64,000 nucleotides of DNA from Bathynomus jamesi (GCA_023014485.1 JAJOZX010009098.1:1-64000), one strand, 5' to 3'. Counted from the stretch's first letter, positions 1 to 11,206 are shown. Notes: generated by a model from the letters alone, not told the origin. A program made the numbers and translations.

Positions 1-1110
1 GTTACCCCATTACCAAGTCATCACAATCACCTGCAATATGGGTCGATTACTATAGGCTCTGGCACAAAGAGGTAAACACAGGTCTGATGAATAGTCCGTA
101 CCCATTGTTCCACCAAAGCTGCCATTTAACGTATAGAGTTATATTTTTAAGTCCGAAATTCTCGAATTTAAAGGCACTCTTTTTATATTTTCCATTCACC
201 GAAGCGTGGTCCTGCATGCCGATTAATATCCTTTTAGGAAGATTTCCCAGGGCAATGTTTTCTATCTGCTTCGATGCCAACCTGCAGGAACCGTATATAG
301 TTTGATCTGCACTCTGTTATAGGATTCACTGTAGCGTTTAAGTAAATTTTTCTCAATTTCTAGTTGTTTTGGTGAACTTAATTTCACTCGCCGTACGCGG
401 AGGTATGTGTCCATAATGTGAACCACAACGGACTTTGCACCCTCTTCTGATTCGCATCCAGATTTAAGCAGATCTCAGACTCGTGCGGGTGAGATCTTTA
501 TTTTCATATCCACCCGTTCACAAGCAACTTCTCCTGGAAAGTGAAATCTGTGTGCAACCGTCCAAAACAACTCGTATATTTTCTTTTTAGAATTTTTAAA
601 TTTGTCCTTTATACTATTTTCATCTTTAGTTTGATAAATCCCTCCGCACTTAAAAAGGTAGCCTTCGCTTCTTTGGAAAAGTTGAGGACATTTTCCAAAT
701 AGGCTCGTAGATGATAGTACCCGTGCCTGCCGATATGTTGGTCTGTTCTGATTTAAATATACGTCACACTGGTTGAATATGGCGTGCAGGAAAGTTTGTT
801 TCAGGGATACAGCATATTTGTCATCGCAGGCCGTTCCATCAGAATGGGCTAACGTAGCTTAGCGTACATGTGCACCAGCTTGGATCAAAAAAGTAAGGAC
901 CTGAGTGGTATCACGAATTCTATAGGTGCACTCGGTGAACTAATTGTGTTTAAAGGGTAATTGTAATAAAGTCACTGTGCTCAATAGAAACTTGGGTTGG
1001 CGGAGCTCAAAAAAGGACAGCTCCGATTTTACAGCATTGTGAACTACATGGGTGGATGAAGCGTGCCATGGCGCGAAATAGTGAACTCCTCTCTCGACAA
1101 GTGGAAAACA
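1..1110 (-). pseudogene. Polinton major capsid protein, degraded and partial
   Basis: Double jelly-roll major capsid protein of the Polinton type, of the same kind as the nematode protein F54H12.2. The minus strand, read through several frames, gives the expected order: an N-terminal stretch near 1000-1060 (KSELSFFEL), the RAYLENVLNFSKEAKATFL block near 675-740, a Val-Asp-Met-Lys-Ile block near 500-530, a LRVRRVKLS block near 380-410, and the NLPKRILIG block near 210-250. At least four frame changes and one or two stops separate these blocks, so no functional protein is made. The C-terminus lies beyond the window edge. It sits downstream of the small basic virion gene on the same strand, the usual Polinton morphogenesis order. 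Confidence 0.8.
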
Positions 1111-1146
1111 AACTATGATTCATGAGATCAATATCCTTAGCTTATA

Positions 1147-1535
1147 TCAGTCAAAAAAGTGGTCAACCATAGGTTTCATTCGCTTACAGCATTTCTTTTT
1201 TGATAGCCTTTTACGTTTAATACCACGTGACCCTTCTTCTTCCGGGGAGCCCTCTTCTTCTTCCCGCACCACGCATTTTTCTCTTTGCATCTTTGATGAT
1301 TTCGTTCCGTGTACGCTTTAAATGTTTTTTTTTAGAGCTCTTTAGGTTAGTTTAGCCCGGCCAATATGTCTTCTGCAGTGTTAAGGCCTGATTGTAGCGC
1401 TTTCCTTCCAAGGTATCTGGCACCCTCTTCAGCAAAGGAACAGCCGTACGTAGTATGGATGAAAAAATGGATCCAGTCCACTACCGCGCTGGTATGCATC
1501 CCTCGATAGACGGTGAAAGCTTTCTATCCATTATA
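1147..1535 (-). pseudogene. Polinton small basic virion protein, broken
   Basis: Probable small internal virion protein seen next to the capsid genes of Polintons. The frame opens with MDRKLSPS, passes a hydrophobic Leu/Val segment (residues about 20-40: ILRTAVPLLKR) and ends in a long Arg/Lys tail (NEIIKDAKRKMRGAGRRRG), a layout like that of small basic virion proteins. An internal TAG near residue 18 and a frame change in the basic tail break it. Its start codon overlaps the stop of the upstream penton-like gene in a TAATG junction, so the pair was probably expressed from one transcript. Assignment rests on position and composition rather than on a catalytic motif. Confidence 0.5.
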
Positions 1536-2382
1536 ACTCAGTGCGTCGAAAGTGTAGCTTCACTGTTAAGCTCCGTTACCGAATGGGAAGTTTTCGCCCT
1601 CAATCGTTCTTATATATATTGTGATATTGGTTATTAAATTAGTTGCGACATTCACATAATGGGGCCTGTCATATGTAATACTCAAACTCCTTCCTCTATG
1701 GTTGGGGATGTGAGCAATGCGCAGCAGGCGTGCCTGGGTATCCCCAACAAACTGGCTGTGCTCCATATTTACTGTAAATATAGCACATGTCTGGGGACCT
1801 TTCAGCCAATTTCTCCATCTTCAATTGATACATTAATCTGGACAAGTTATACTGTGTCTCGTGAAATGTGTCTCTTTGGAGGCTGCGCTATATCGTCGCC
1901 GTTGGTTAGAATTTGAAACTTTCTATGTTCTTTAAGACGTTGTTAGTCTTTGATTTTAGGATTAGTGTATGTGCAGGGTTGTTTACGATTTCATATACTA
2001 AATCATTCGTAAGGTTTGAGTTTCTTAAACTTCACGTTTAAGCCTCTCACAACATCCTCGGCCGAACCATATTGACCCGGCCCTAGTCTTACTTCTGTAC
2101 TGTAATACCGTGTAATCTTAGTCCGAGCGATGCGCATAGTAGTTTCATCCATAGCTACCCCAGCTTTTTCACACTCGTCAATGTCTCTAAGAATCGTAAA
2201 AACGGTTTCTTTATGTTCAATATTTAAAAAGACGGTGTCCAGCTGAATTTCGCATATCCCCACCTCATACGAATCACGACCCAATTCAATGTGCCCATGG
2301 AGTTCTGTTACAAAGTTGGCTAGCGTGTTGAGGGTGTACAGACAGGGACGAGGAGGACGGGAGTGTGACGGTTAGGAGCCAT
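1535..2382 (-). pseudogene. Polinton minor capsid (penton-like) protein, broken
   Basis: Single jelly-roll penton homologue that would occupy the capsid vertices. Minus-strand pieces match the family in order: an N-terminal strand near 2285-2340 leading to ELHGHIELGRDSYEVGICEI, a Leu-Gly-Pro-Gly-Gln-Tyr-Gly-Ser-Ala-Glu-Asp-Val block near 2045-2080 (the family's PPGYY-SAEDV-like site), then SQFVGDTQARLLR near 1720-1760 and a RPHYV block near 1660. The end reads LTVKLHFR in another frame. There are frameshifts after the start and between the two larger blocks. The gene lies between integrase and the small basic virion protein, its usual neighbourhood. Confidence 0.65.
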
Positions 2383-2399
2383 GTTGCATACTATTTAAG

Positions 2400-3422
2400 C
2401 TTCATTATTGCATCAGCTTTTATATAGGTGTTGAAGCTTCTGGGTACCCTAGCCATTTCACCAGGTACATTTTTCTCCTTCCTGAACCTTTGCTTCCTAA
2501 AATTTTCTCAATTTTAAACACATTTTTTTCTAAATTAACGCAACTTTCTGCAATTCCTCGCGGTAAAAGCCTCCTGAGATTTCTTCCCATTCAAATCTTC
2601 ATGTAATACATCATTATCTCACCTTTAGGTCTCACAGCCCTAACTTTAAAAATCTCGCGTGTCCATCCTTGCTCAAAACCCTTTGCGAATTTATTCCCGA
2701 ACGCGACAGCCTTACATAATCATTGATTTTGAAGCGCACAGAGTGGTGGTGTGGTGGTGGTGGTGGGTGATCCATCCTTCTCGGGAGCGTACCTCTTTCT
2801 AAAACTTCGTTAGGTGTTGCCCCAATCGTGCGATGGTGTGAGCGGTTGTAGGATGATGCCAATGATTCCAGAATGTCTAGAAATCTGTATGTGTTTTTAT
2901 GTGTAAAATAACGGTGCATGCGTTCCTTTATGGTGCGCTGAACTCTTTCAGCTAAAGAAGCCTTATGTATAGAATTGGTTGTGTAATAGCTGATATTAAA
3001 CTCTGTCAACATATCTGAAAAGCACGGCCTATAAACTCCTTCCCCATATCCGTACAAAAATAGCCAGGAACCCTGTTTCTTTTAACATTAGCGTTTTGGT
3101 GCTTTAGCAACTGTTTCAGGTGATTATTTTTCAGAGGAACTAGCCACAGATATCTAGAGAACACGTCTATTATGAATAGAATGTAGCGGTAACCATCGTT
3201 ATACACAGAATATCTTTGCATGTCTGTTAAATCTGCTTGCCAAATAGAATCAATCGAGGAAGCCGTTGTCTTGGCTGTTTTAAACCTTTTTCTCACAGGC
3301 TTATGAAGCGTATAAGCGTCCTGCTCCCTCAAAAATCTTTCAACATCTTTTTTTCCTACTCCGTAAACACTTCTGTACAGTCTATCTACGCCGCCCGTAA
3401 GAGGATGGGGTAGAAATGTCAT
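2400..3422 (-). pseudogene. Polinton integrase with chromodomain, frameshifted
   Basis: Retrovirus-type integrase that inserts Polinton DNA. The N-terminal part carries the typical REQDAYTLHKPVRKRF block. The catalytic core follows with the first Asp in QADLTDM, the second Asp in CTDMGKEF and the Glu in KASLAERVQRT, so all three acidic residues survive. After the core comes the ATPNEVLE segment, an SH3-like segment (FKINDYVRLSR), and at 2440-2520 a C-terminal chromodomain with KMYLVKWLGYPE. Frames change near 3010-3060 between the second Asp and the Glu, and again before the chromodomain. The end runs almost directly into the start of the penton-like gene. A 50-bp piece of this junction is repeated inside copy 2 near 49010-49075 and 46000-46065. 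Confidence 0.85.
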
Positions 3423-3484
3423 AATAGCGTTTAGTTAATACGTTAGCCATTTGCGTATTTTAGAGGCACGTGGGTAGGGTTGGT

Positions 3485-4159
3485 TTAACTCTTCTTGCTC
3501 CTCTTCAAAGGTGTTACCGCCGGGGGTGACGGCGCCTTCAATTGTGTCACAGGCGTTGCATGTTCCAAGTCTTTTAACCTGTTCAGATTTCCTATCAACG
3601 TTTTAGGGACATTTATTTGTTGTAGTCTTGCTTTAATATGCTTCCATCCTGATGGTGATGGCCTATCCCACTTTCTCACCAGATCATGGACAATGTCTAC
3701 GATATTCGATCCCTGTACCTTTGATCCTTCCACAATGATCTCCCCTGTATCGGTCCATTGTATGGCGGGATCCTCATTCAATAGATTATAAAGACTTAAG
3801 CCTTTACTCCTCAATGTAAGTGGGAGGGTATTTTTAATACATGTTCGATATGTTGTGTGGCTAATCTTTTTGGTTGGTCAGCTGTGTCGTCGGGTACAGA
3901 TCCTATGTCGCCATCGTCCCCCGTGCTGTGCCTAATAACCACAGGAATCTCTGTAGGGCTCTTATAATTTCGTACTCGTGAAGAAATTTCTGCAGAGCTT
4001 CTTGGTATAAGATTCTTTTCTCATCAGGTGTTTTTTCACTGTTTAATAGGGCTAACAATTCGCTTTCCATTCTTTTAAGTCTGCTTTTACGGGGATCTAG
4101 ATACGTGTCTCTTTGCAGTGAGGCGTACACCCGTGGGGAATCACTACCACTTTCTTCAT
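3485..4159 (-). pseudogene. Conserved Polinton protein of unknown function, frameshifted
   Basis: A protein found in most arthropod Polintons between the hydrophobic protein and integrase; I know of no established function. It opens with MKKVVVIP at 4159. Residues 10-75 are a charged, probably coiled-coil segment (RDTYLDPRKSRLKRMESELL). The C-terminal half has the diagnostic IQWTDTGEIIVEGSK, a GSNIVDIV block, a SGWKHI block and NVPKTLIGN. A frame change follows the first ten residues, and the region between 3815 and 3900 joins the halves only through frameshifts. The start overlaps the upstream stop as TAATG. Degenerate copies of the IQW-DT-EIIVEG block occur in both arms of copy 2, near 45800-45850 and 50500-50550. 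Confidence 0.65.
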
Positions 4160-4482
4160 TATATTAATCTAGTCAGTAAAGGACCCAAAACTGAAAATAA
4201 GATGGGGAGAAATGACCCTCCTGTTTGTACAATAATTCGTTTTTTCTTCGCTACAGTTTGGCTTTTACGAGCGAGTGCACGTATTATGTTCTTGTAGCGG
4301 CGTAGGCGAGCCTTCTGATGGGTTTTCATTGATACATTGCAATTTATAACGTTAAGACAGATTTCACAGATGCATTTTAAAAAAGTCGGCATCGATATTT
4401 TTAATAAACATCTGCTGCATGCCCGGGGCAGTCGATGATAGATTTTTATTAATTCACGGTATTTCTTTAGTCTCTTTGTCAT
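4159..4482 (-). CDS. Small basic/hydrophobic Polinton protein (107 aa), intact
   Basis: A short Polinton protein seen repeatedly next to the ATPase; function not established. Residues 1-35 and 60-90 are strongly basic. A cysteine cluster (CICEICLNVINC) lies near residues 38-49. The C-terminus after Gly-Gly is a hydrophobic helix (FLPILFSVLGPLLTRLI), which suggests a membrane-active or internal virion protein. The frame is complete with no lesion. It overlaps the broken end of the ATPase gene by about 29 bp, and its stop overlaps the next start as TAATG. Confidence 0.65.
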   Translation of the reverse strand: MTKRLKKYRELIKIYHRLPRACSRCLLKISMPTFLKCICEICLNVINCNVSMKTHQKARLRRYKNIIRALARKSQTVAKKKRIIVQTGGSFLPILFSVLGPLLTRLI

Positions 4483-5113
4483 TCTGGAATATACACCGTT
4501 TCAGGCTCGTTTGGAAATATATTCGTTCGCAGAAGCACTCTAAACGTGTTTCGCGGATGAAGGTCGCAAAGCAAATATCCGTAACGCGTGCTTGTAGCTT
4601 CTTTATAAACTTCCAAAAACTCTTACGCTGATTCGGGAACATTTGATTGGCTAATACCCAATTTGTGATACATCTCTACGTTGCGCGAATAAGACTAGAT
4701 ATTGCGTATTTAACGACACATCGCGCATGTATCTATTTTTGAAAAATAGATTCTGATTGATGAAGAACACGCTTATGTTAAGATGGTGGGAGAATACTGT
4801 AAATGTCTCGGCAAACGTTTTATCCATCTCCAACATGAGATCGTCAATTACATGATTGTATGTTCATTTCCCTTTAACGAATTAACGTCATATACGCCTT
4901 TGTGGAACAAAATATCATCTTGGTACTCGTTGAACACTGATTGATACGTCGAATAGCACCATATAACTTTATGCACAAATTTCGAGAACATCTCCCCTTT
5001 TCTTTAATGATTTTAAGCATAAACACAGTTTTACCACATCCTGTAGGTCCAGATATAATACATGTGGATGGGCTCGTGAATCTGAATTTTTCTACAGAGT
5101 CCATTTCTAACAC
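4454..5113 (-). pseudogene. Polinton packaging ATPase (FtsK/HerA type), frameshifted
   Basis: Genome-packaging ATPase of the A32/FtsK-HerA type. The N-terminal part carries an intact Walker A, SGPTGCGKT, at about residues 20-28. A second frame has the acidic Walker B neighbourhood (LMLEMD preceded by Ile-Asp-Asp) followed by the SHHLNISVFFINQNLF sensor segment and SLNTQYLVLF. A third frame from 4642 holds the C-terminus. Frames therefore change at about 4850-4870 and 4640. The start MLEMDSVEKF at 5113 is the first Met of the Walker A frame. It points away from the polymerase, so 5114-5190 is likely the divergent promoter region. Confidence 0.8.
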
Positions 5114-5373
5114 GTCACACTCCTAAGTGAGTCATTTACAAAATATTACAAATTTTGAGTGCTGATCCTTATATTTCTTCTCCCACAGAACCGTGAATGA
5201 CGATGAGGTAGAGCAGCCCATCATTACGGATGACCTCGACGACAGTGTAGTTGTGATCTCTCCCCTGAACCCTCACCAGCGATACCGGTAACACGTCCAA
5301 AGCGGAGGTATGAGATACCCACGTCAGGTATAAAGCGACCGAAATACGCGTCTGTTGCAGCGGTAATAGATCC
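5114..5373. other. Divergent region between ATPase and polymerase
   Basis: Between the ATPase start and the first polymerase-like sequence. On the plus strand an acidic open stretch at about 5190-5290 (NDDEVEQPIITDDLDDSVVV) may be remains of the polymerase protein's N-terminus; it ends at a stop. No TATA box stands out. Confidence 0.35.
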
Positions 5374-5580
5374 CCAACCCTCAACCTCTTACGCAACAAC
5401 ACCCCCAGCAGCACCTAATATATCCCCTTATTCATCCGCCGCCCCCCGTTCTGTTAAGTCTACAATAATAGAGCCCCAACCATCAACCTCCTACGCAACA
5501 GGGCCCCCATCAGCAGCACCTTCCGCTAATATATCCACTAATTCATCCGCCCCCCGTTCTGTTGAGGATGGTATAACGCT
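5374..5580 (+). repeat. Two-unit tandem repeat in polymerase N-terminal region
   Basis: Two adjacent units of about 102 and 105 bp, each starting CCCCAACC-TCAACCTC and containing CCCCCCGTTCTGTT, lie in the open frame that leads into the polymerase. They encode a Ser/Ala/Pro-rich low-complexity segment (SYAT-PP-AAP-NIS). The units differ by substitutions and a small indel, so the duplication is not recent. Confidence 0.75.
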
Positions 5581-5803
5581 GGAATTGGTGCGATCCGCAG
5601 CCCCCACCCCAGCCTTGACTAGAAATCGGTATAGAGTCAGGGTCGACCCTAGAGTCATGTATAGCAATGTATTGAGCGCGGACTACGCCGGGTTGTAGAG
5701 CGATATTATAGAGTTTGCTCTTCAGAATCGTGACGAGCGTGAAGTCAGGACGAGTCTGTCCTTTGGATTCGGGTCAGATGACGGTGATGTAGACGATTAT
5801 TGG

Positions 5804-8800
5804 GTGATAGTGCCATTTAGACGTTTGGCGGCTGAAGATGTAGAATATATATTAGGGCGTATAATGCAAGCCGCCCAAAGTAGTATAGCCTTCAATATGG
5901 ACAACTTCACGGTAAATATTGACCATGTATACCGTGTTGCGGGTCATAGTGCCATACCGTATACTCTTAACTTCAATTCTCAAGCTATTTATAGACGGCA
6001 TATAAACGTCGATCGTGGTTGCGGCTTTATAGCAGTACTCTTAGCACGTATGTTTACTGTACAAAATACACGAACTCAAAAAATTTGGTTGCCTACAGTC
6101 GTGGAGCGTGCCCGTAAACTAGCTGTAGACTGTGAACTTGAATTTGACTGTAATATGGGTCCTGAAGAGCTGAGAAGGGTAGAACAGGAAATGAATGTCC
6201 GCATAGTTGTGTTTGGGTTGGATGATCGTCGTAGGACTGTGTATGTTTTTAAAAGCTGTGTGAGAGATCGTACAAGGCCCCTACTTATTTTAGGATTGTC
6301 AGGGACAACGTATCTCCCCATCCGTAATATAAGGTGGCTTTACGCGAGTTATGACAAAAGTCGAAAATATGGGAGACATCATGATTTGTGTAAGGGGTGC
6401 CTCGAGTTTGCGGATGATATAGTGAGACATTGTAAAGAATGTCACATGGTATGTGAGCAGTGTAAAAGCACCAAATGTGAAAGCCGTGTAGTTGAAGCTG
6501 AGAAGAGAGACTGTGATGTGTGTAGACGCACATTTTTCAATAATAGCTGTTTTGATTTCCATAAATCAATTGGCACGTGCAGGAAAATGAGAATCTGTGA
6601 ATGTGGTATGTTTCACACAATGGATAATTGGGGAAAATTTAAGCACAAGTGTGACGTAATTCACTGTCCTACATGCCAGGAGGAATATAAGGCGGATGGA
6701 GTAAAGCATGTATGTTATATGAAAGATGCTAAGCCTAAAAATAACCCTGTATAACTGTATACTACGATATAGAAACATATACGAACGCTGAAACCAAAGA
6801 GGTAATTCCACATTTACTTGTGAGCCAGACTATCTGTGATGAGTGTATGGATATCGAATGTGACGAGTGCCCCAAATGTGGTAAACGGACAAACGTTTTT
6901 AAAACGAATGTCAGCGATAGTCCTGTGAAACTATTTGTGTCCTATATTGTCAAGTTAGCCGACAAGTTCAAAAAAATGACTGTGTATATTCTCGCCCATA
7001 ACGGGGCAAAGTTTGACACGCAGTTCCTTTATAAGGAGTTGCTTGAACACGAATCCTCTGAGATATTTACAGGTGATCCATTGAAAAGAGGCAACAAATT
7101 AATACAGATGCAGATAAGAGGCAATGTACAATTTAAAGATACTTTATTATTCACACCTTGTAAATTAGCAAAGCTACCCAAGGTGATGGGAGTAGCAGCT
7201 GAAGTTTCCAAAGGATACTTCCCATACACTTTCCTCACCAGCGAGACTTTAAACTACGTAGGCCCACCACCCCCCAAACATTATTTTGACTGCATGGATG
7301 AACGTGAAGACTTTGATCGATACTACGACAGTTTTAATGAAAGTAACCCTTATAATATAGCTGATGAATGTGAGCGTTATTGCGTGAATGATGTGCGCGT
7401 GCTTAGAGTATGTTTCCAGGCCTTTAGAAGGATGTACATAGCCCGTTTCAAATGCGATCCACTGCAAGTCGCAACCACCATCGCATCATTATGTTTTACG
7501 GTGTTCAAGAATAACTTCATGCCGAAAGACACCTTAGCCATTATTCACCGAAACAATCCCCGCAGTTACGGGCACAAGGCTATTTACTGGCTCATACACC
7601 TACAGCAACAGACAGGTGTATACATAAAGCACGCCCGCAACACGGGTGAAGTACCCATTAAGATTAATGGACGTGTTTTTTGGGTTGATGGGTTAAGTGA
7701 AAACCGTGTCACTGGTGTGAAGACTGTGTACTCCTTTAACGGTTGCTGGTGGCATGGATGCCCCCGTCCTGAGTGCGGAGTCACCGGAGATATCCACGGT
7801 AGGTCTCCTGCCGACTGTCTTGCATCGACCCGCACCCGCGATCAACTTATAGGATCACAGTTCACTCACAAAGTCTTGTGGGAGCATGAATATGATGCAC
7901 GGATGGAGACAGACGAGGTGTACCGTGAGGAAATAAAAGCGATCAAGCGTTCAATGGTGCTGGATCCTCTCAAATGTGGTGATAGCTTGTTTGGAGGACG
8001 TACAAATCCTTTCAGACTATACTTCCCACCTACGGAGGGCGTGAAGCTCCATTACTACGATTTCTGTTCTTTATACCCATACGTGATGAAGAGCATCCGT
8101 ACCCCGTGGGCGCTCCTGAGAAACTGGTGGGACCTAGCCTACCATCCATCAATGAATTTTCAAAAAATTTGAATGATCGTTACTTTGGGATCTCTTTCGT
8201 AGACGTACTCCCCCCACGCAATTTATGGATGCCGATCTTACCTGTCGTTATCGACGACAAGCTCATGTTTCCCCTGTGCGTGAAGTGCGCGGAAGAGGAT
8301 AACGGCGAATGTAACCATATACCCCACCAGCGTAAGATCAGAGGCGTATATACAAGTCCTGAGTTGGCCCTAGCCGTGCGCCATGGTTATAGAATACTGA
8401 AGATACATGAGGTGTGGAGGTTTCAGAAGCTACCCAACCTTTTCACACCATATATAAACACCTTTTTGAAGGATAAGGTTGAGGCATCAGGGTATCCGCG
8501 AGGAGTTGATACCGAAGATGAAAAGTCTGCCTATATTCAACGTTACCGCGACCGCGAAGGTATACAACTTGATCGTGTCCAAATTGTAAAGAATCCTGGC
8601 AAGCGCTTTAGTGCAAAGTTGTGTCTAAACAGTCTATGGGGAAAATTTGCGCAGAATACCGGCAGAGGGAGCATTCATTTGGCACAAAGTTATAGCGATG
8701 TCTGGGATTATGCCAATGCCCCCGATAAAGAGGTCATGGAGATCGTAAATGTAGGTAATACTTACGTAATAAAGTACAACAACACTGAATTTGCCACAGA

Positions 8801-9338
8801 TACCTCAAGGGTTACAAACATACCTGTGGCCAGCTTCACAACAGCCTACGCCCGTATAAAACTTTGGGGTCTATTGCATTCTCTTGGGCGGAGAGTATTG
8901 TATGCCGATACAGATAGCGTGATATTCACAGAGAGGGAGGGTGAATACATGCCCACTATTGGGGAGTTCCTCGGCGAGCTCACTGATGAGATCAAGGATG
9001 AGTATGGGGACAACGCATACGCCGACTCTTTTGCCTCAACAGGACCTAAGACTTATGGGGTACGGGTCAGGGTGGGGGAGGAAATGAAATATATCGTGAA
9101 GGCAAAGGGTATTACGCTCAACCATGCGAATCGGGAGGTTGTTAACTTTGAGTCGTTGAAGGATCTAGTATGTTTGGATGAACAACCTCACCAACTAATT
9201 GTAGGCACCCACAATTTTCGGGCGCAGAAGCTGGGGGGCGTGAAGGAACTTAGGGGTACGATGGTGTGCCGTAACACCTATAGGAAACGTTACCAGTTAC
9301 CTGGTACCTATGATACCGTACCCTTTGGATACCAATGA
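5804..9338 (+). pseudogene. Protein-primed family B DNA polymerase of Polinton, three lesions
   Basis: Replicative polymerase of the protein-primed family B type. From 5804 an N-terminal domain of about 200 residues ends in Cys/His clusters (residues 200-300: CKGCLEFADDIVRHCKEC and relatives). The exonuclease follows: YYDIET near 6765, AHNGAKFDTQF near 7000, YCVNDVRVL near 7380. Then come an inserted CWWHGCP segment near 7745, polymerase motif A DFCSLYPYVMK at 8060, motif B KLCLNSLWGKFAQ at 8620, and motif C YADTDSVIF at 8900. The C-terminus is complete. Breaks: an in-frame TAG near 5695 upstream, a one- or two-base frameshift near 6750 just before exonuclease motif I, and another near 8095 after motif A. 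All catalytic motifs survive, so decay is recent or partly due to sequence error. Confidence 0.93.
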
Positions 9339-9345
9339 TGCTTCT

Positions 9346-9380
9346 AACTCACACGTCTTGTATATAATCGTATCTATTTG

Positions 9381-9436
<56 letters not shown>

Positions 9437-9605
9437 ATAACTTGAATATCTCGTTTATTAAATCGTATTTGTAAATATATATAACTTGAATATCTCGTTT
9501 ATTAAATAAATCATGTTTCAAATAGCGTTTCACTTTCTCCTGTGTGTGTGTGTGTGTGTGTGTAGGTGAAAGTTCTAAGCTCCGCCCACTGTAAGACCGT
9601 GAGTC
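9346..9605. repeat. AT-rich spacer with TA and TG microsatellites
   Basis: Gene-free interval between polymerase and the terminal cassette. It contains (TA)n at about 9384-9440, a direct repeat built on AACTTGAATATCTCGTTTAT at about 9440-9510, and (TG)n at 9541-9563. Confidence 0.8.
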
Positions 9606-9656
9606 ATGCTACTATCTGGGATCCCTGCGTGGTCAGTCGACCGCAGTAAGCCCGAG

Positions 9657-9691
9657 AGATCAGACGTGTATTCAGATCAGACGTGTATTCA
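9657..9691 (+). repeat. 17-bp direct repeat before ORF A
   Basis: AGATCAGACGTGTATTC occurs twice in tandem immediately upstream of the ATG at 9692. It may be a local duplication or a paired promoter/leader element. Because the frame stays open through it, an upstream start at 9606 is possible, but the repeat makes 9692 the more natural start. Confidence 0.7.
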
Positions 9692-10283
9692 AATGGCTAC
9701 CTTTAATATTGCTTGTACAACGTTTACGAAATGGTATTCAGTAAAGTGCCAGGATGTGGTGGATACCGAAAAACTTCCTATTCATCCCTCCTATGCCTCT
9801 TTTAAAAACACATTGGATTGTGCGAAGTTCCAAGATGTACAAATACTCTACGGATGTTCTGGTGAGACCGTTGAAGGCTTTCGTTGCACAGACGATGTGC
9901 TGAAGTATACTGCAGAGCTAAACTTTATAAAGTCTCACATACACCGTGAAGTAAAAGAAACAACGCGTGCAGAAGAGAAGCAGCAGGTATGGATAATGAG
10001 TCTTGCTGATGGGTGGTGTGACAAGCGGTATTACGTCATGCTACACCATGTCGATTACTCATACCCTACGACTGGAAATGTGAATCTCGTGATCATGGAC
10101 AATCTTAAGTATTTTTATCACTATATTAACGTATATCATGATGAGGTTCGTAGTGAGGTTGTGGCTAGTGCCCTGCGTGAATTTTTAACAGAGTTTAGAG
10201 ACGAGTATCGTTTGATGGGCAGAAAGGAAAAATATGAACATATGTTCCTCTCAAATAGTGCGCCGGAGTGTGGAGATGTTTAG
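9692..10283 (+). CDS. Polinton terminal cassette ORF A, unknown function (about 197 aa)
   Basis: Intact frame downstream of the polymerase. I do not recognise the family. The protein is soluble-looking, with no signal peptide or membrane helix, moderately rich in Tyr, His and Cys, with a WIMSLADGWCDKRYYVML block in the middle and an acidic C-terminal helix (SEVVASALREFLTEFRDEYR). The start at 9692 (MATFNIACTTF) is chosen because the upstream 86 bp include a tandem repeat and low-quality coding. It is the first of four consecutive open plus-strand frames between polymerase and terminal repeat, a place where Polintons and related viruses carry variable accessory genes. Confidence 0.6.
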
Positions 10284-10493
10284 TAAAATGTTCCTAGTTC
10301 TTATCCAAAATGTCTGGTGCGTAGGCTGGTAGTGATATTCTTGTACCGGTACAACAATTCGACTCGCGGAACAAGCCCATTCACGTATCATCGAGTCAGC
10401 CGCCCGTCGAACCATTCCTGCCTACCTGCGTGCCTCACACGGCTCATAGTTATCTCAGAGCTTGAGCCGAGTGGACGTGCGCTCTCGAATACG

Positions 10494-10811
10494 ATGGAAC
10501 TTCCTTTGAGCAGCATTCTCAACGCCTCGTACGATGTGTCCGTGACGAAATCGTTGCGCGTGTTCAGGCGTAATTCCGGTACCATTAGCTATGTACTGGA
10601 AACGGAATGTAGACCGACAAACAAACGGGTTTATTTAAGTATCGAGGAGATGAATAGAATCTTTGTGATAGTTGAGAAGTGGAGTGAAGATCGTTATAAA
10701 ATACCTGCTAACGTAGGTACAAGAAGAGAGCAGATTAGTGACGCACCCTCATACGCCGTTGTATGTACGTTGTGTATAAATAACGATCGGCCGTGCATTG
10801 ATATAGGCTGA
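10494..10811 (+). CDS. Polinton terminal cassette ORF B, unknown function (about 105 aa)
   Basis: Small intact frame, MELPLSSILNASYDV to CIDIG. The frame is open further up to 10317, but that part is Pro/Ser/Arg-rich and unlike the rest, so 10494 is preferred. No domain recognised. The C-terminal part has two CxxC-like cysteines (VVCTLC). Its TGA stop overlaps the ATG of ORF C in the pentamer TGATG, so translation of the next gene by termination-reinitiation on one transcript is plausible. Confidence 0.55.
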   Translation: MELPLSSILNASYDVSVTKSLRVFRRNSGTISYVLETECRPTNKRVYLSIEEMNRIFVIVEKWSEDRYKIPANVGTRREQISDAPSYAVVCTLCINNDRPCIDIG

Positions 10812-11206
10812 TGTGGAAGAATGCTTCTGATAATAACGCTCTTATTCCTACGCGAAACCGTTTCATCCTCGACAGAATGTTTGAAATCGTCGGATTCCGT
10901 AAACTGAAACCTATATTAGACGCGCGTGTTACGGATATGTTTTATTTTGATACAGTACTTGAATACGCATACACTGCTCTGCTCGATGGGTTTACCGAGT
11001 GTAGGGCTGGTGAGAATGGTCTAGTGCTGGATGTTTATTTAAAAAGTTTAGACTCTTTGAAATACCATGAACTTTGGTACAAAGCAATTGATCGGTACAA
11101 GGCTGAGCTCACCTACACCGTTCACCCTGAAGAACTATTTCTTTATATAACGCGCAGTTGTCGTAACGATTTAGAAGATTATTTCAATTGCCGCTATGTT
11201 GAGTGA
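10811..11206 (+). CDS. Polinton terminal cassette ORF C, unknown function (131 aa)
   Basis: Intact frame from MWKNASDNN to CRYVE, predicted all soluble and helical, with no recognised motif. The start overlaps the ORF B stop (TGATG) and the end overlaps the ORF D start by 11 bp. The last 30 residues (HPEELFLYI, DLEDYFNC) are repeated in degraded form in the right arm of copy 2 at about 58020-58095, so this is a standard component of this Polinton lineage and not a chance frame. Confidence 0.6.
   Translation: MWKNASDNNALIPTRNRFILDRMFEIVGFRKLKPILDARVTDMFYFDTVLEYAYTALLDGFTECRAGENGLVLDVYLKSLDSLKYHELWYKAIDRYKAELTYTVHPEELFLYITRSCRNDLEDYFNCRYVE

Noticed and set aside
5169..5414. Minus-strand frame opposite the polymerase leader
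   Set aside because: Shadow of the plus-strand coding remnants and the tandem repeat; no Polinton gene expected in this orientation.
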